The notes: generated by a model not told the origin, from the letters alone. A stretch of 33,558 bases of DNA from Gammaproteobacteria bacterium (GCA_028819495.1 JAPPLI010000084.1:49272-82829), one strand, 5' to 3'; shown: positions 14,968 through 23,632, counted from the stretch's first letter. Translations and numbers: made by a program.

Positions 14968-15474
14968 ATGAGTTCGGATAAAGACCGGGTGTTTTTTTAC
15001 AATTATTCGATCGTGATCGGTCTTCTGGCCGTGATGATCATCATATTTCTGGTGCTGGCGCTGTATCTCGGCGTCGATGAGGATGCGGTCGCACTTAAAC
15101 AGTCGACCAAGGTTTCCGCGAATACCGTACCGGTAGGCGTGGTGAACCTGCTCGATGAGGATGCAGAAGCTGTGGAGGCGGCTACCGTTGCAACGGTAGC
15201 CGCTATCGAGGAACCTGGGGATATGGGCCAGCGGGTGTACAACGGCCTCTGCATCAGTTGCCATAACGGCTTGCCGAATATCCCCAAAGTCGGAGACAAG
15301 GCCGCCTGGGAGAGCCGCATTGCCCAGGGAATGGCGTTGTTGTATGAACACTCCATCAAGGGATTTATCAGTGAAGGCGGCCTCATTGCCATGCCGCCCA
15401 AGGGCGGCAACATGAACCTGACGGACGAAGAAGTCAAGGCTGCCGTCGATTACATGGTAGCAAACAGTCAGTAA
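14968..15474 (+). CDS. Membrane-anchored monoheme cytochrome c (c5-like)
   Basis: 168 residues. The single N-terminal membrane segment (about residues 15-36, VIGLLAVMIIIFLVLALYLG) is probably an uncleaved anchor. An Ala/Glu-rich linker follows, then a class I haem domain with CISCH near residue 91 and a MPPKGG motif that supplies the axial Met, as in cytochrome c5-type proteins. The haem domain would face the periplasm. The ATG at 14968 has a strong GAGGAGGTG ribosome binding site that overlaps the 3' end of the previous gene; an in-frame GTG at 14962 is possible but less likely. A cytochrome at the end of a nitrile hydratase operon is unexpected. Haem attachment would depend on the ResB-CcsA system. 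Confidence 0.87.
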   Translation: MSSDKDRVFFYNYSIVIGLLAVMIIIFLVLALYLGVDEDAVALKQSTKVSANTVPVGVVNLLDEDAEAVEAATVATVAAIEEPGDMGQRVYNGLCISCHNGLPNIPKVGDKAAWESRIAQGMALLYEHSIKGFISEGGLIAMPPKGGNMNLTDEEVKAAVDYMVANSQ

Positions 15475-15515
15475 ACGATGCACCGGGGCGATAACATATA
15501 TCCTGCCGTCCGGCC

Positions 15516-16388
15516 ATGCGCGCCCTGCTTGTATTTTCCGCTGTATTCATAAGCGCCATCCTGTTCGGCGCTCTCCTGGCATTTCCCGTATATGAGATTT
15601 TTTCCTCGTTCGGGGAGATAACGTTCAGAAAAACCGTTTCCCGGACGACGCTGCTCAGCGGCCTGCTGTTCAGCCTGTTTTATTTCTCCTATTACAACGG
15701 CCTGTCATTAAACAGGCTTGGCGTCCGTTTCGGGCGCGCCCATATCAGGCTGTTCCAGGGACTGGCAGCCGGGCTTGTCATCGTGGCGATTATCGAAGCC
15801 AATTTGCTGTTGCTGGGCGTCCACGACCTTGATAAAGAACGGTTATTTACTCTTGACCACATATCCCTGCTGTTGCTCAAGGGGCTGTTCACCGGGTTGC
15901 TGGTCGGCATTGTGGAAGAGCTCATCTTCCGGGGGGCGTTGCTCGGCGGCTTGAGCCGCCAGACCAACCAGGTGGTCGCCCTGGTGACGGTCAGCCTCGT
16001 GTATGCCGCCGTGCACTACCTGAAATTCCGCGACCTGCCGGCGGACGCTGCCATCAACTGGTACACTGGCGTCACCATGCTGCCCCCGGCCCTGTTCCAG
16101 TTTGCCGACCCGGCGCGCTATGACGCCATGATCACCCTGTTTTTCCTGGGACTGTTACTGGGCCTGGTGCGTCTCCTGACCGGCAACCTTCTCCTGTGTA
16201 TCGGCATTCACGCAGGGGTGATAACCGGGGAAAAACTGGTCCAGCACACTACCGGGTTCCTGCCCGGCAGCCCGTACGCACACCTGGTAAACCGTTACGA
16301 CCCGTTTATCGGAGACCTGGCCTCAGTATGGTTGCTGGTCTGCTGCGTGTCGTTTTATTTTTTCTACCGGCGCAGATCTCACACTTGA
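15516..16388 (+). CDS. CPBP-family intramembrane glutamic protease
   Basis: 290 residues with about eight hydrophobic segments. The conserved motifs of the CAAX-protease/bacteriocin-processing family are present: EELIFRG with E134, E135 and R139; AAVHYLKF with a His about 30 residues later; and CIGIHAGV near residue 230. These form the membrane-embedded catalytic Glu/His site. Substrate is unknown; bacterial members include bacteriocin-immunity and prenyl-protein-protease-like proteins. It is on the same strand as the cytochrome gene, 41 bases downstream, and precedes the type II secretion cluster, with no evident link to either. Confidence 0.87.
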   Translation: MRALLVFSAVFISAILFGALLAFPVYEIFSSFGEITFRKTVSRTTLLSGLLFSLFYFSYYNGLSLNRLGVRFGRAHIRLFQGLAAGLVIVAIIEANLLLLGVHDLDKERLFTLDHISLLLLKGLFTGLLVGIVEELIFRGALLGGLSRQTNQVVALVTVSLVYAAVHYLKFRDLPADAAINWYTGVTMLPPALFQFADPARYDAMITLFFLGLLLGLVRLLTGNLLLCIGIHAGVITGEKLVQHTTGFLPGSPYAHLVNRYDPFIGDLASVWLLVCCVSFYFFYRRRSHT

Positions 16389-16561
16389 CTCGGCTGTTCA
16401 TTCAGTCTCCAGCACCCTGACACTCTCACTTGTTCCGAAACCAGTTAAAGTATAAGATTGCGCCCGGCGTTATGATTATGAGAAGTCAAAACACAAACAG
16501 CGCGGATTTGCCCGTTGCCCGGCGCTTGCGCCAGGGGTACGGTCGTCGCCATCAGTCCTCC

Positions 16562-16993
16562 GTGACAAACGCAGGTTCCCGGCGTCAAGCCGGCTTCAGT
16601 TTAATCGAATTACTGGTGGTGCTGACCATCATCGCCCTGCTGGGCGCGGTGGTCGGGCCGCAGTTGATCAAGAACCTGGGCCGGGCCAAATCGGATACGG
16701 CAAAGATACAGATTGACGATTTTGGCGCCGCGCTGGATATGTACTACCTTGACCTGGGTCGGTATCCCACCACCGACGAGGGGTTGAACGCGCTGATTTC
16801 GGCGCCGGCCACGCTGTCCGCGGGCTGGAACGGCCCGTACCTGAAAAAGGGGACAGTGCCCACAGACCCCTGGGGCAATGATTACCGGTATCAATCGCCC
16901 GGGAACAACGGCGTCTATGATTTGTTCACGTATGGCGCCGACAACCAGGCGGGCGGGGATGATGAATACAGGGACGTTGTGAGTTGGGAATAA
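16562..16993 (+). CDS. gspG: Type II secretion major pseudopilin GspG
   Basis: About 143 residues from the GTG at 16562. The prepilin motif is AG^FSLIELLVVLTIIALLG, cleaved after Gly with Glu at +5, followed by the GspG signature: GRAKSDTAKIQIDDFGAALD, YYLDLGRYPTTDEGLNAL, NGPYLKKGTVPTDPWGNDY, and the calcium-site region DNQAGGDDEYRDVVSW. It polymerises as the main pseudopilus subunit in the inner membrane and periplasm. The frame is open back to 16430, and ATGs at 16472 and 16478 would give leaders of about 40 residues; the GTG gives a normal 11-residue leader but has no clear ribosome binding site. This start is uncertain, the family is not. Confidence 0.92.
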   Translation: MTNAGSRRQAGFSLIELLVVLTIIALLGAVVGPQLIKNLGRAKSDTAKIQIDDFGAALDMYYLDLGRYPTTDEGLNALISAPATLSAGWNGPYLKKGTVPTDPWGNDYRYQSPGNNGVYDLFTYGADNQAGGDDEYRDVVSWE

Positions 16994-17015
16994 ACGGCAA
17001 TAAGGACCACACCTG

Positions 17016-17492
17016 GTGGGAGTAAGCACGCCGGCCGCAGTGCCCGGCGCAACGGCACGGCAGGGTTTCAGCCTGCTCGAGTTGCTGCTGGTGTTGATTA
17101 TCCTGTCCCTGCTCCTGGGACTCAGCGCGCCGTTGCTGACCCATGCGCTTGACGGCGCCCGTCTCAAGCGGGCGCAACGGGAGATTGTCGCCACCCTGCG
17201 ATTTTCCCGCAGCAGGGCCGTCAACACCCAGCGGGTAGTCACGTTCTCTCTTGACGCCCACACCGGCGCCATGCGCACCGGGCAGGATTTGCGTCACATT
17301 TCATTGCCCGACAACGCCACCCTGAACATACAGGTGCCTGCGTCGGAACAGTTGTCGGCACATGAACACGCGGTACGCTTCTACCCGGACGGCAGCGCCA
17401 CGGACATGATGCTGTTGTTCCAACGCGGCGGGCAGGTATCCCGCATCCGGGTGGACGCGCTCACGGGCAGGGTAAGCCGCCTTGCGCCGTAA
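17016..17492 (+). CDS. gspH: Type II secretion minor pseudopilin GspH
   Basis: 158 residues from a GTG. An 18-residue leader ends in QG^FSLLELLLVLIILSLLLG, a type III signal with Glu at +5. The conserved GspH/FimT features follow: REIVATLRFSRSRAVNTQRVVTF after the helix, then a beta-rich domain containing VRFYPDGSATDM. It is a minor subunit near the pseudopilus tip that helps link the tip complex to the GspG filament. It overlaps gspI by 11 bases. The order G-H-I-J-K and the spacing indicate one operon. Confidence 0.88.
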   Translation: MGVSTPAAVPGATARQGFSLLELLLVLIILSLLLGLSAPLLTHALDGARLKRAQREIVATLRFSRSRAVNTQRVVTFSLDAHTGAMRTGQDLRHISLPDNATLNIQVPASEQLSAHEHAVRFYPDGSATDMMLLFQRGGQVSRIRVDALTGRVSRLAP

Positions 17493-17874
17493 CCGGGCGT
17501 CATCCCAGCGCGGGTTCACCCTGCTGGAGGTCCTGGTGGCGTTTTTCATCACCGCCATGTCCCTGGGCGTGTTGTATCAAATCTACGCCAAAGGAGCGGT
17601 TGCGCTCGACCTGGCGCGGGACTACGCCCTGGCCTTGTCCATTGCGGAATCGAGGCTGGCCGAAACCACTGTTACCGCCGCGCCGCAACAAGGCAGGGAA
17701 CTGGACCGCTTCGACTGGGCCTTGTCCACACAAACGCATACCAGCGTAAGCCTGAATGACGTCTCAACGCTTTCCTATACCCTGCTGTTGGTCGAAGTGA
17801 ACGTGCGCTGGCAAAACCGGGGGCAAACACATGAGGCGGTTTTGCAGACACTGAAGCCGGTGCTGCGTGATTAG
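17482..17874 (+). CDS. gspI: Type II secretion minor pseudopilin GspI
   Basis: 130 residues from a TTG that lies inside the end of gspH. Leader MRRNRASSQRG, then FTLLEVLVAFFITAMSLGVLY with Glu at +5, the usual GspI form. The rest is a short globular domain with ALALSIAESRLAE, a motif common in GspI/PilV. With GspJ and GspK it forms the tip complex of the pseudopilus. The rare TTG start and overlap suggest translational coupling to gspH. It overlaps gspJ by 8 bases if the GTG at 17867 is used. Confidence 0.87.
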   Translation: MRRNRASSQRGFTLLEVLVAFFITAMSLGVLYQIYAKGAVALDLARDYALALSIAESRLAETTVTAAPQQGRELDRFDWALSTQTHTSVSLNDVSTLSYTLLLVEVNVRWQNRGQTHEAVLQTLKPVLRD

Positions 17875-18613
17875 TCCCTTATCAAAGAACCAGGGGACGG
17901 ATTTAAATCCGTCCCCGCGTTGCTTGCAAGTGAACGTTTGTGCTGACGCTGCCGTTCGTCCTGCGTCACCCCCGCCAGCCCGTTACCACGGGTTTGCCCT
18001 GCCTGAAGCCTTGCTGGCTGTACTCCTGTTCATGTTCATCCTGCTGATGCTGTACGGCGCGCTGTTCTCCGCGGGGCAATACCAGCGTACCAGTGATGTC
18101 CGGCTGCGCCACAACGACGACAAGCGCTTCATTCAGTCCTTCCTGCGCCGGCAGCTTGAACAGGCCGTGCCGCTGATAGCGGTGGATGACGGCGGTACGC
18201 AGGTATTGTTCCGCGGCAACGAACGCACACTGCGGTTTATCGGCCCGCTGCCCTCCTACCGGGGAGATGACGGCTTGTATCTTCAGGAATTATCCATGGC
18301 GGACGACGAGTTGATACTCAGCTACCACCCGCTGACCCGCGCGCCGGCTTTGTTCGCTGAGAACCGCCTGGCGGGCGCCGAACGTATCACGTTGGCGCAG
18401 CCGGTGACGCGGTTCGAACTCGCCTATTTCGGCCGCCACACAGCGGACGCCGCGCCGCTGTGGCGGGATGCCTGGGATAACCCGGCGTGGTTGCCGTCCC
18501 TGCTTCGCGTGGACATCGCCCTGGGCCAACAGGATGTCTGGCCGCTGATGCTGGTCGCGCTGCGCGCGCAGGCGGAATGGCGCCCGCCGCAACTGGCGCT
18601 GTACCTGGAATAA
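17867..18613 (+). CDS. gspJ: Type II secretion minor pseudopilin GspJ
   Basis: 248 residues from the GTG at 17867. The prepilin motif HG^FALPEALLAVLLFMFILLML has Glu at +5 but Pro at +4, and is reached only after a 42-residue N-terminal stretch. A GTG at 17930 would give a 21-residue leader. The palindrome at 17893-17916 lies between the two starts, so the extra N-terminal part may have been created by the repeat's insertion. The remainder matches GspJ in size and layout (RRQLEQAVPL, VLFRG, LRVDIALGQ). It sits in the tip complex with GspI and GspK. Confidence 0.85.
   Translation: MISPLSKNQGTDLNPSPRCLQVNVCADAAVRPASPPPARYHGFALPEALLAVLLFMFILLMLYGALFSAGQYQRTSDVRLRHNDDKRFIQSFLRRQLEQAVPLIAVDDGGTQVLFRGNERTLRFIGPLPSYRGDDGLYLQELSMADDELILSYHPLTRAPALFAENRLAGAERITLAQPVTRFELAYFGRHTADAAPLWRDAWDNPAWLPSLLRVDIALGQQDVWPLMLVALRAQAEWRPPQLALYLE
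17893..17916. repeat. Perfect 24-base palindrome, REP-like, copy 2
   Basis: Two 12-base arms (ggggacggattt and its reverse complement) meet without a spacer. It differs from the copy at 132-156 by one base per arm and the missing central base. It lies in the 5' part of the gspJ frame and is translated as QGTDLNPSP if the upstream start is used. Confidence 0.75.
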
Positions 18614-18617
18614 CGGC

Positions 18618-19520
18618 ATGCGCCGGTATGACGAACAGCGGGGGGTGGTCCTGGTCCTGGTGCTCTGGTTGCTGGCGCTGCTGAGCCTCATGGCCGGCGC
18701 GCACAGTTATGCCCTGCGCACCGAGACCTGGTTGACCATCCACGCGCTGGACCGGGCCCGGGCGCGCGCCGCGGCCGAAGCCGGGGTGTGGCTGGCAGTG
18801 GCCGACCTGTTAAGCCCGCCTTCGGCGCAACGCTGGCCGCACGACGGCACACCCATCGAGGTCAACTTTGCAGCCGGCACGATAGGGTTGCGCATCCAGG
18901 ATGAAGCCGGCCTGATCGATATCAACAGCGCCGATGACGCCTTGTTGCAGGGCCTGCTGAGCAACGCCGCCCAGCCGGGACAGGACGTCGTGTCGTTGTT
19001 CGACGCGCTGCTGGACTGGCGCGACCCGGACCCGGACCGGCGCGGCGGCGGCGGCGCCGAAGACGGGGACTACCTGCACGCGCCGTATGAGTCGAAAGAT
19101 GGCCCGTTCAACAGCATCGAAGAATTACGCCGGGTCGCAGGCATGAGCGATGAACTCTACCGCAACATCCGTGACGCCGTCACGATTCATTCCATGCAAG
19201 CGGGGATAAACCCGGCGCTGGCGCCGCGGGCGGTACTGGAAGCTATTCCGGGCAGCCGCGTGGACCTGGTCGATGCGTACCTGGCCGGGCGTCACGAAGC
19301 CGGGCAGACAGCCATCATTACGGGCACGGAACACCACTTCTTCAACGCGCAACGAGGGTTGACCCTGACCGTTACCAGCTCCGGCAGGGTGGGCCGAGGC
19401 AACGTCAGGCTGGACGTCGTGGTGACGCTGGACAGTGACCGCACACCGCCGTATTCGGTGTTGAGTTGGCGCGAGTCCCGCTTGCCTTATACACCCCCCT
19501 CGACTGAGGGCAACGGGTAA
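18618..19520 (+). CDS. gspK: Type II secretion minor pseudopilin GspK
   Basis: 300 residues. Leader MRRYDEQRG, then VVLVLVLWLLALLSLMAGAHSYALR; like other GspK proteins it lacks the Glu at +5. The large periplasmic domain contains the helical saposin-like insert typical of GspK, with GLRIQDEAGLIDINSADDALLQ, DALLDWRDPD, GPFNSIEELRRVAGM and two late helix-hairpin segments. It caps the pseudopilus tip. It starts 4 bases after gspJ and its stop overlaps the gspL ATG by one base. Confidence 0.9.
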   Translation: MRRYDEQRGVVLVLVLWLLALLSLMAGAHSYALRTETWLTIHALDRARARAAAEAGVWLAVADLLSPPSAQRWPHDGTPIEVNFAAGTIGLRIQDEAGLIDINSADDALLQGLLSNAAQPGQDVVSLFDALLDWRDPDPDRRGGGGAEDGDYLHAPYESKDGPFNSIEELRRVAGMSDELYRNIRDAVTIHSMQAGINPALAPRAVLEAIPGSRVDLVDAYLAGRHEAGQTAIITGTEHHFFNAQRGLTLTVTSSGRVGRGNVRLDVVVTLDSDRTPPYSVLSWRESRLPYTPPSTEGNG

Positions 19521-20581
19521 TGCCGGCACGGATTAAACGGCATCTGAGGGGCGCGCTGGCATGGTGGTCGGCCGGGTTGCTCGCGGCCCTGCCTGAACGT
19601 TGGGCGACCGCGCTGGTCACACCGCCCGATACGGTGACCGTGGCGCGCCAGGCTGACAAGCTGGTGTTCAGCGTGTATGACGGTCAGAGCGGAGAGTTGC
19701 TGGAGCAGCGCAGCATGGAGACGGGAGATACCGCCGCGCAGGCCGGGGTCAACCGTTGGCTTGCCCGTCGGCAACGGGACCTCAGGCTTACCCTGCTGCT
19801 GGCGCGTGATGACATACTGGAAAAACACCTGGTGTATCCCCCTGCCTCGGCGCCGGAACTGCGCGCGCTGCTGGCGTTTGAGGTGGAGCGGCTGACGCCG
19901 TTCACCCGCGAGCAAGTGTATTTTGATTACGCCACCAGCCACCGGGATGAGGACAACGGCCGGCTCCACGTCGATGTGTACCTCGCGTTGCGGCAGACCG
20001 TTCAGCAACAACTTGACGGCTTGCGCTTCCTGGCGTTAACGCCGACGGCTGTCGCAACAGACGAAGCCGAACGCGCTATCAATCTCCTGCCTGAATCCGC
20101 ACGCGCCGCCGCCTCGCCCACAGCCCGTCCGCTCGTGCTGCCCGGTCTGCTGTGCCTGGTCCTGCTGATCACCGCGCTGTACACCCCCCTGTTGCGTTAC
20201 GATGCGCTGGCCGCACAGCTTGAGGAACAAGTGCGTCACAACCGGGACCGGGCGCTGCAAGCCCAGGCGCACACGGCTGAACAGCAGCTCGCCCTGGAGC
20301 GGGCACGCTTTTTATCGACCCGGCCACGCTTTCCCGCGCCGGCCACGCAACTGTTATTGGAGTTGACCCGCAGCTTGCCGGATCACACCTCGGTACAGCA
20401 ACTGGTCCTGCGCGCAGGTGAGGTACAGGTACAGGGCGAATCCGCGGCCGCGGCCTCGATTATCGGGCTTATCGAGACCTCGGAGTATTTTGAACAGGTC
20501 GAGTTTCGCTCGGCGCTGACCAAGAGCGGCCAGGACGGCAGGGAACGTTTTCACGTGGCGGCCAGGTTGCGACAACCATGA
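19520..20581 (+). CDS. gspL: Type II secretion inner-membrane assembly protein GspL
   Basis: 353 residues. The N-terminal cytoplasmic part (to about residue 205) resembles the actin-like fold of GspL/PilM, with PPASAPELRALLAFEVERLTPF as the most recognisable stretch. A single membrane segment follows at about 211-230 (LVLPGLLCLVLLITALYTPLL), then a coiled-coil-like region and a small periplasmic ferredoxin-like domain, as in PilN. GspL recruits the ATPase GspE to the membrane and pairs with GspM. The stop overlaps the gspM start by 4 bases (ATGA). The sequence is less conserved than the pseudopilins, so order and architecture carry the call. Confidence 0.83.
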   Translation: MPARIKRHLRGALAWWSAGLLAALPERWATALVTPPDTVTVARQADKLVFSVYDGQSGELLEQRSMETGDTAAQAGVNRWLARRQRDLRLTLLLARDDILEKHLVYPPASAPELRALLAFEVERLTPFTREQVYFDYATSHRDEDNGRLHVDVYLALRQTVQQQLDGLRFLALTPTAVATDEAERAINLLPESARAAASPTARPLVLPGLLCLVLLITALYTPLLRYDALAAQLEEQVRHNRDRALQAQAHTAEQQLALERARFLSTRPRFPAPATQLLLELTRSLPDHTSVQQLVLRAGEVQVQGESAAAASIIGLIETSEYFEQVEFRSALTKSGQDGRERFHVAARLRQP

Positions 20582-21192
20582 AGGGTGAACCGTTCGCGCG
20601 TGGGCTGCACGCCCTGGCCAGGAAGCGCGGGTCCCTGCCACGCGGGCTGCACGCCCTGCTGTCCATCGGCATCACGCTTATCCTGCTGGGCGCTCTGTCT
20701 TATTCGCTGCTGTGGCCGGCGCTGAGCGGGCGCGCTGAAACCTCCGAGCGCCTGGCCGCGCTGCACTTCCAGCAACAGCGCTTCAGCCGGCTTGCCCACT
20801 CGCCCCCGGCGCCGGACGCGGCGCCGGCGTTGCAGATCGGCCCGGACCCGTCAGGGTTTCTTGCGGAACAGGCGCCCGCCCTGGCCGCGGCGCACCTGCA
20901 ACAGGTGTTGGGCGCCCTGGTCACCGAGGCCGGCGGCGTCCTGCTCAGCAGCCAGGCGCTGCCGGGCAATGCGGATGACAGCCTGTTCCCCGCGGTGACC
21001 GTGAAGGTCTCGCTGAACGGCAGCATGGCGACCTTGCACCAGGTCCTCTACCGGATTGAAACCCACCGGCCGGTGTTGATACCGGACAACCTGCTGGTAC
21101 AAACGCGTTCATCCGGCAGTCCCGCAGAGCCGGACGACCTGGGGATCCGTTTTGACGTGACGGCCTTCATCTACCAGCCACAGCAACCGTGA
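20578..21192 (+). CDS. gspM: Type II secretion protein GspM
   Basis: 204 residues. One membrane segment near residues 22-46 (LHALLSIGITLILLGALSYSLLWPAL) follows a short basic N-terminus, then a coiled-coil stretch and a periplasmic ferredoxin-like domain. GspM pairs with GspL in the inner-membrane platform. The N-terminus contains an imperfect tandem repeat (RGLHAL at about residues 8 and 22) that reads like a recent small duplication. The start overlaps gspL and the stop overlaps the next gene by 4 bases. Identification rests on position and architecture. Confidence 0.77.
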   Translation: MKGEPFARGLHALARKRGSLPRGLHALLSIGITLILLGALSYSLLWPALSGRAETSERLAALHFQQQRFSRLAHSPPAPDAAPALQIGPDPSGFLAEQAPALAAAHLQQVLGALVTEAGGVLLSSQALPGNADDSLFPAVTVKVSLNGSMATLHQVLYRIETHRPVLIPDNLLVQTRSSGSPAEPDDLGIRFDVTAFIYQPQQP

Positions 21193-21701
21193 ACCTGGCC
21201 CCGCAAACAGTGCGTTCTCTCCGCCGCCTGCTGCTCGGCGCGTGTGTTTGCCTGGCCGGGTACAGCGTGTATGAATGGACCCGGCCCTATGCCCCACCCG
21301 ACACGGCGCCACCCGCAAGCCGGGACGCGTCAGCGCTGATGGAAAGCGTCATCGCAACCACGCCCGACCTGCCCCCCATCGAGACCTTTGCGGAAACCCT
21401 GGAGCGCCCGCTGTTCAGGGCCGACCGGCGTCCTTACGAAGCCCCGCAACCCGTGATTGTCGATGAACCGGCGCCGGCGCCCGTGGTGGAAATCCCCCTG
21501 GGCGAGCAGGTGGCCTTGCGCGCCACCATTATCATCGGTGAGAAGCGGATTGCCCTCCTGCACGACCTTGTTAATGACATTCCGCTCAGGCTGAGCCGGG
21601 GCGACGACGTGCACGGCTGGACCTTAAGCGAAGTGGACACCGACAGCGTGGTCTTGCAGAACGGCGAGGCGCGCGCACGCCTGGCGCTGAAACAGGAATG
21701 A
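21189..21701 (+). CDS. Type II secretion GspC/GspN-like protein
   Basis: 170 residues. A membrane segment (about residues 11-27, RLLLGACVCLAGYSVYEW) is followed by a Pro-rich linker with an ETLERPLFRADRRPY motif and a small C-terminal beta domain: LRATIIIGEKRIALLHD, then SRGDDVHGWTLSEVDTDSVVL. That last pattern is characteristic of the homology-region domain of GspC, which contacts the GspD secretin. There is no PDZ domain, so it is a short GspC-type protein, often annotated GspN in this position after gspM. Overlap with gspM and the 28-base gap to gspE keep it in the operon. Confidence 0.72.
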   Translation: MNLAPQTVRSLRRLLLGACVCLAGYSVYEWTRPYAPPDTAPPASRDASALMESVIATTPDLPPIETFAETLERPLFRADRRPYEAPQPVIVDEPAPAPVVEIPLGEQVALRATIIIGEKRIALLHDLVNDIPLRLSRGDDVHGWTLSEVDTDSVVLQNGEARARLALKQE

Positions 21702-21729
21702 GACCGGCAGGTTATTCAGGAACACACCC

Positions 21730-23448
21730 GTGACCGCATCGACTATCGGCGACGCGCTGGTACAGGCCGGCAAGTTACAACCCGCGGAGCTGGAACAGGC
21801 CCTGGCGGTCAATGACCGGCAGACCGACGGGCTCGGCCCCCTGTTGGTGCGCCTTGGCCTGGTGTCGGAAACCGACCTGATCAACGCCTATGCCGGACAC
21901 TACCACCTGGACCGGCTGGCGGACCACGAAATCCCCGCGGCGCCGCTCAACCCGGACCTGTTCTCCGGCGCTTTCCTGGAACAGGCGGGCATGCTGCCCG
22001 TCAGCGAGGGACAGGAGCGGATCACCCTGGCCGTGACCGACCCGGAAGACCGCTTCACCGTGCGCGCGGTGGAACTGGCGTGCGGCAAGGCGGTGGAGCT
22101 CAAGCTGGCGAGCATCAGCCAGGTGGAAAATGCCTTGCGCCGGCTTTACGATGACGACAAATCCACCATGGAGGGCATTGTCGAGGCGCTGCCCGTCGAT
22201 GCGGTCACCGCCGAGGAGGACTCCGTGGATGAGTTGCGCTCCCTGGCGGCCGAGGCGCCCGTCATCCAACTGGTCAACCTGATTATCAACCGCGCCGTGA
22301 GCGTGCGCGCCTCCGACGTCCATATCGAACCCTTTGCCGGACGGCTCAGTGTGCGCTATCGCATCGACGGCATATTGCAGGACGCCGAAGCGCCGCCCGC
22401 GCATTCCGGCGCGGCCATCATTTCCCGCATCAAGATCATGGCCAGGCTGAACATCGCCGAACGGCGCCTGCCACAGGACGGGCGCATCCGCTTGCGCGCC
22501 CACGGCAAGCTGCTGGATTTGCGGGTATCGACCTTTCCCACCTTGCACGGGGAAAGCATGGTGTTGCGTATCCTGGACCAGGCGCAGGGAGTCACTGCGC
22601 TGGAGCAGCTGGGTTTTGACCCGGCCGTGGCGCAAGGACTGAACGGCCTGCTGGCCCTGCCCCACGGTATCATCCTGGTGACCGGCCCCACCGGCAGCGG
22701 CAAGACCACCACCTTGTACGCCGCTTTGCAGCGGCTGAACACGGCCGCGCGCAAAATACTCACGGTGGAGGACCCGGTGGAGTACCAGCTCGACGGCATC
22801 AACCAGATGCAGGTCAAACCGCAGATCGGGCTGAATTTTGCCGCCGCATTACGCGCGCTGGTGCGCCAGGACCCGGACGTCATCATGATAGGCGAGATGC
22901 GCGACGTGGAGACGGCCCGGATCGCGGTGCAGGCCGCGCTCACCGGCCACCTGGTCTTCTCCACGCTGCATACCAACGACGCCGGCAGTGCCATCACCCG
23001 CCTGCTGGACATGGGCATCGAAGACTACCTGCTGACCTCCACCTTGAGCGGCATCCTGGCGCAACGCCTGGTGCGCACCCTGTGCCGCGCCTGCCGCACG
23101 CCCCATACGCCGGCCCCGGCCTTGTGCGCACAGTTACAGCAAGAGCTTCCTGCGAGAGACGCCGGTAACGTCCCGCAGAATAACGAGGGCCACACAGACG
23201 CGCTGCGCCTGTACCAGGCCAACGGCTGTGAGGCTTGCGCCCATACCGGCTATCGCGGGCGCACCGTCATCGGTGAGTTATTGCTCCTGTCCGATACCTT
23301 GCGCGGCCTGATACGGGAAGGCGCGGACGGCAAGGTCATCCAGCAAGCCGCCATACGCGCCGGCATGGACAACATGCGCGCGGATGGGATCAGGAAAGCG
23401 CTGGCCGGTGTGACCACGGTTGAGGAGATCACCCGGGTTACCCAGTAA
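21730..23448 (+). CDS. gspE: Type II secretion ATPase GspE
   Basis: 572 residues from a GTG. Domains in order: an N-terminal GspE/PilB N1E-type domain (about 1-150, LVQAGKLQPAELEQAL), then the AAA-type secretion ATPase core with VHIEPFAGRLSVRYRIDG, the Walker A GPTGSGKTTTL at residue 319, the Asp box ILTVEDPVEYQL, the Walker B DVIMIGEMRD and the His box TGHLVFSTLHTNDA. The zinc-binding four-cysteine subdomain is present (CRACRTPH and later CEACAHTGYRGR). It powers pseudopilus assembly from the cytoplasm. The CXXC domain has a roughly 40-residue insertion around ALCAQLQQELPARDAGN. gspF follows after 184 bases. Confidence 0.93.
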   Translation: MTASTIGDALVQAGKLQPAELEQALAVNDRQTDGLGPLLVRLGLVSETDLINAYAGHYHLDRLADHEIPAAPLNPDLFSGAFLEQAGMLPVSEGQERITLAVTDPEDRFTVRAVELACGKAVELKLASISQVENALRRLYDDDKSTMEGIVEALPVDAVTAEEDSVDELRSLAAEAPVIQLVNLIINRAVSVRASDVHIEPFAGRLSVRYRIDGILQDAEAPPAHSGAAIISRIKIMARLNIAERRLPQDGRIRLRAHGKLLDLRVSTFPTLHGESMVLRILDQAQGVTALEQLGFDPAVAQGLNGLLALPHGIILVTGPTGSGKTTTLYAALQRLNTAARKILTVEDPVEYQLDGINQMQVKPQIGLNFAAALRALVRQDPDVIMIGEMRDVETARIAVQAALTGHLVFSTLHTNDAGSAITRLLDMGIEDYLLTSTLSGILAQRLVRTLCRACRTPHTPAPALCAQLQQELPARDAGNVPQNNEGHTDALRLYQANGCEACAHTGYRGRTVIGELLLLSDTLRGLIREGADGKVIQQAAIRAGMDNMRADGIRKALAGVTTVEEITRVTQ

Positions 23449-23632
23449 AATCAGGGAAAATAGTGTCAGCCGAAGATCGATGTTGCCCAGGAACAGGATC
23501 ATGATCGTGTTGGTCCGGAACCGCGTCAAATTTTTTTTGCATTTCAGGACCATTCAGGCACAATGCCCGGCTTTGAGCGGGCGCGGACGGACCGCGCAGG
23601 GGGCAATCCGACGCGGTGAGGCAACGGTAGTT

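Noticed and set aside
15178-15204. Short inverted repeat (ggctaccgttgcaacggtagcc) in the cytochrome c linker
   Set aside because: A clear stem, but it lies within codons for an Ala/Thr-Val repeat in the middle of a gene; no U-run follows, so it is not reported as a terminator.
20590-20660. Tandem repeat in the gspM 5' end (two RGLHAL copies)
   Set aside because: A small imperfect duplication within a coding region; noted under gspM but not a separate element.
21775-22665. A 296-codon open frame on the minus strand opposite gspE
   Set aside because: Shadow frame with Gln/Gly/Arg-rich composition; gspE on the plus strand has all ATPase motifs.
23420-23632. N-terminal extension of gspF in the same frame
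   Set aside because: It overlaps the end of gspE, lacks similarity to GspF and precedes a perfect family start at 23633.
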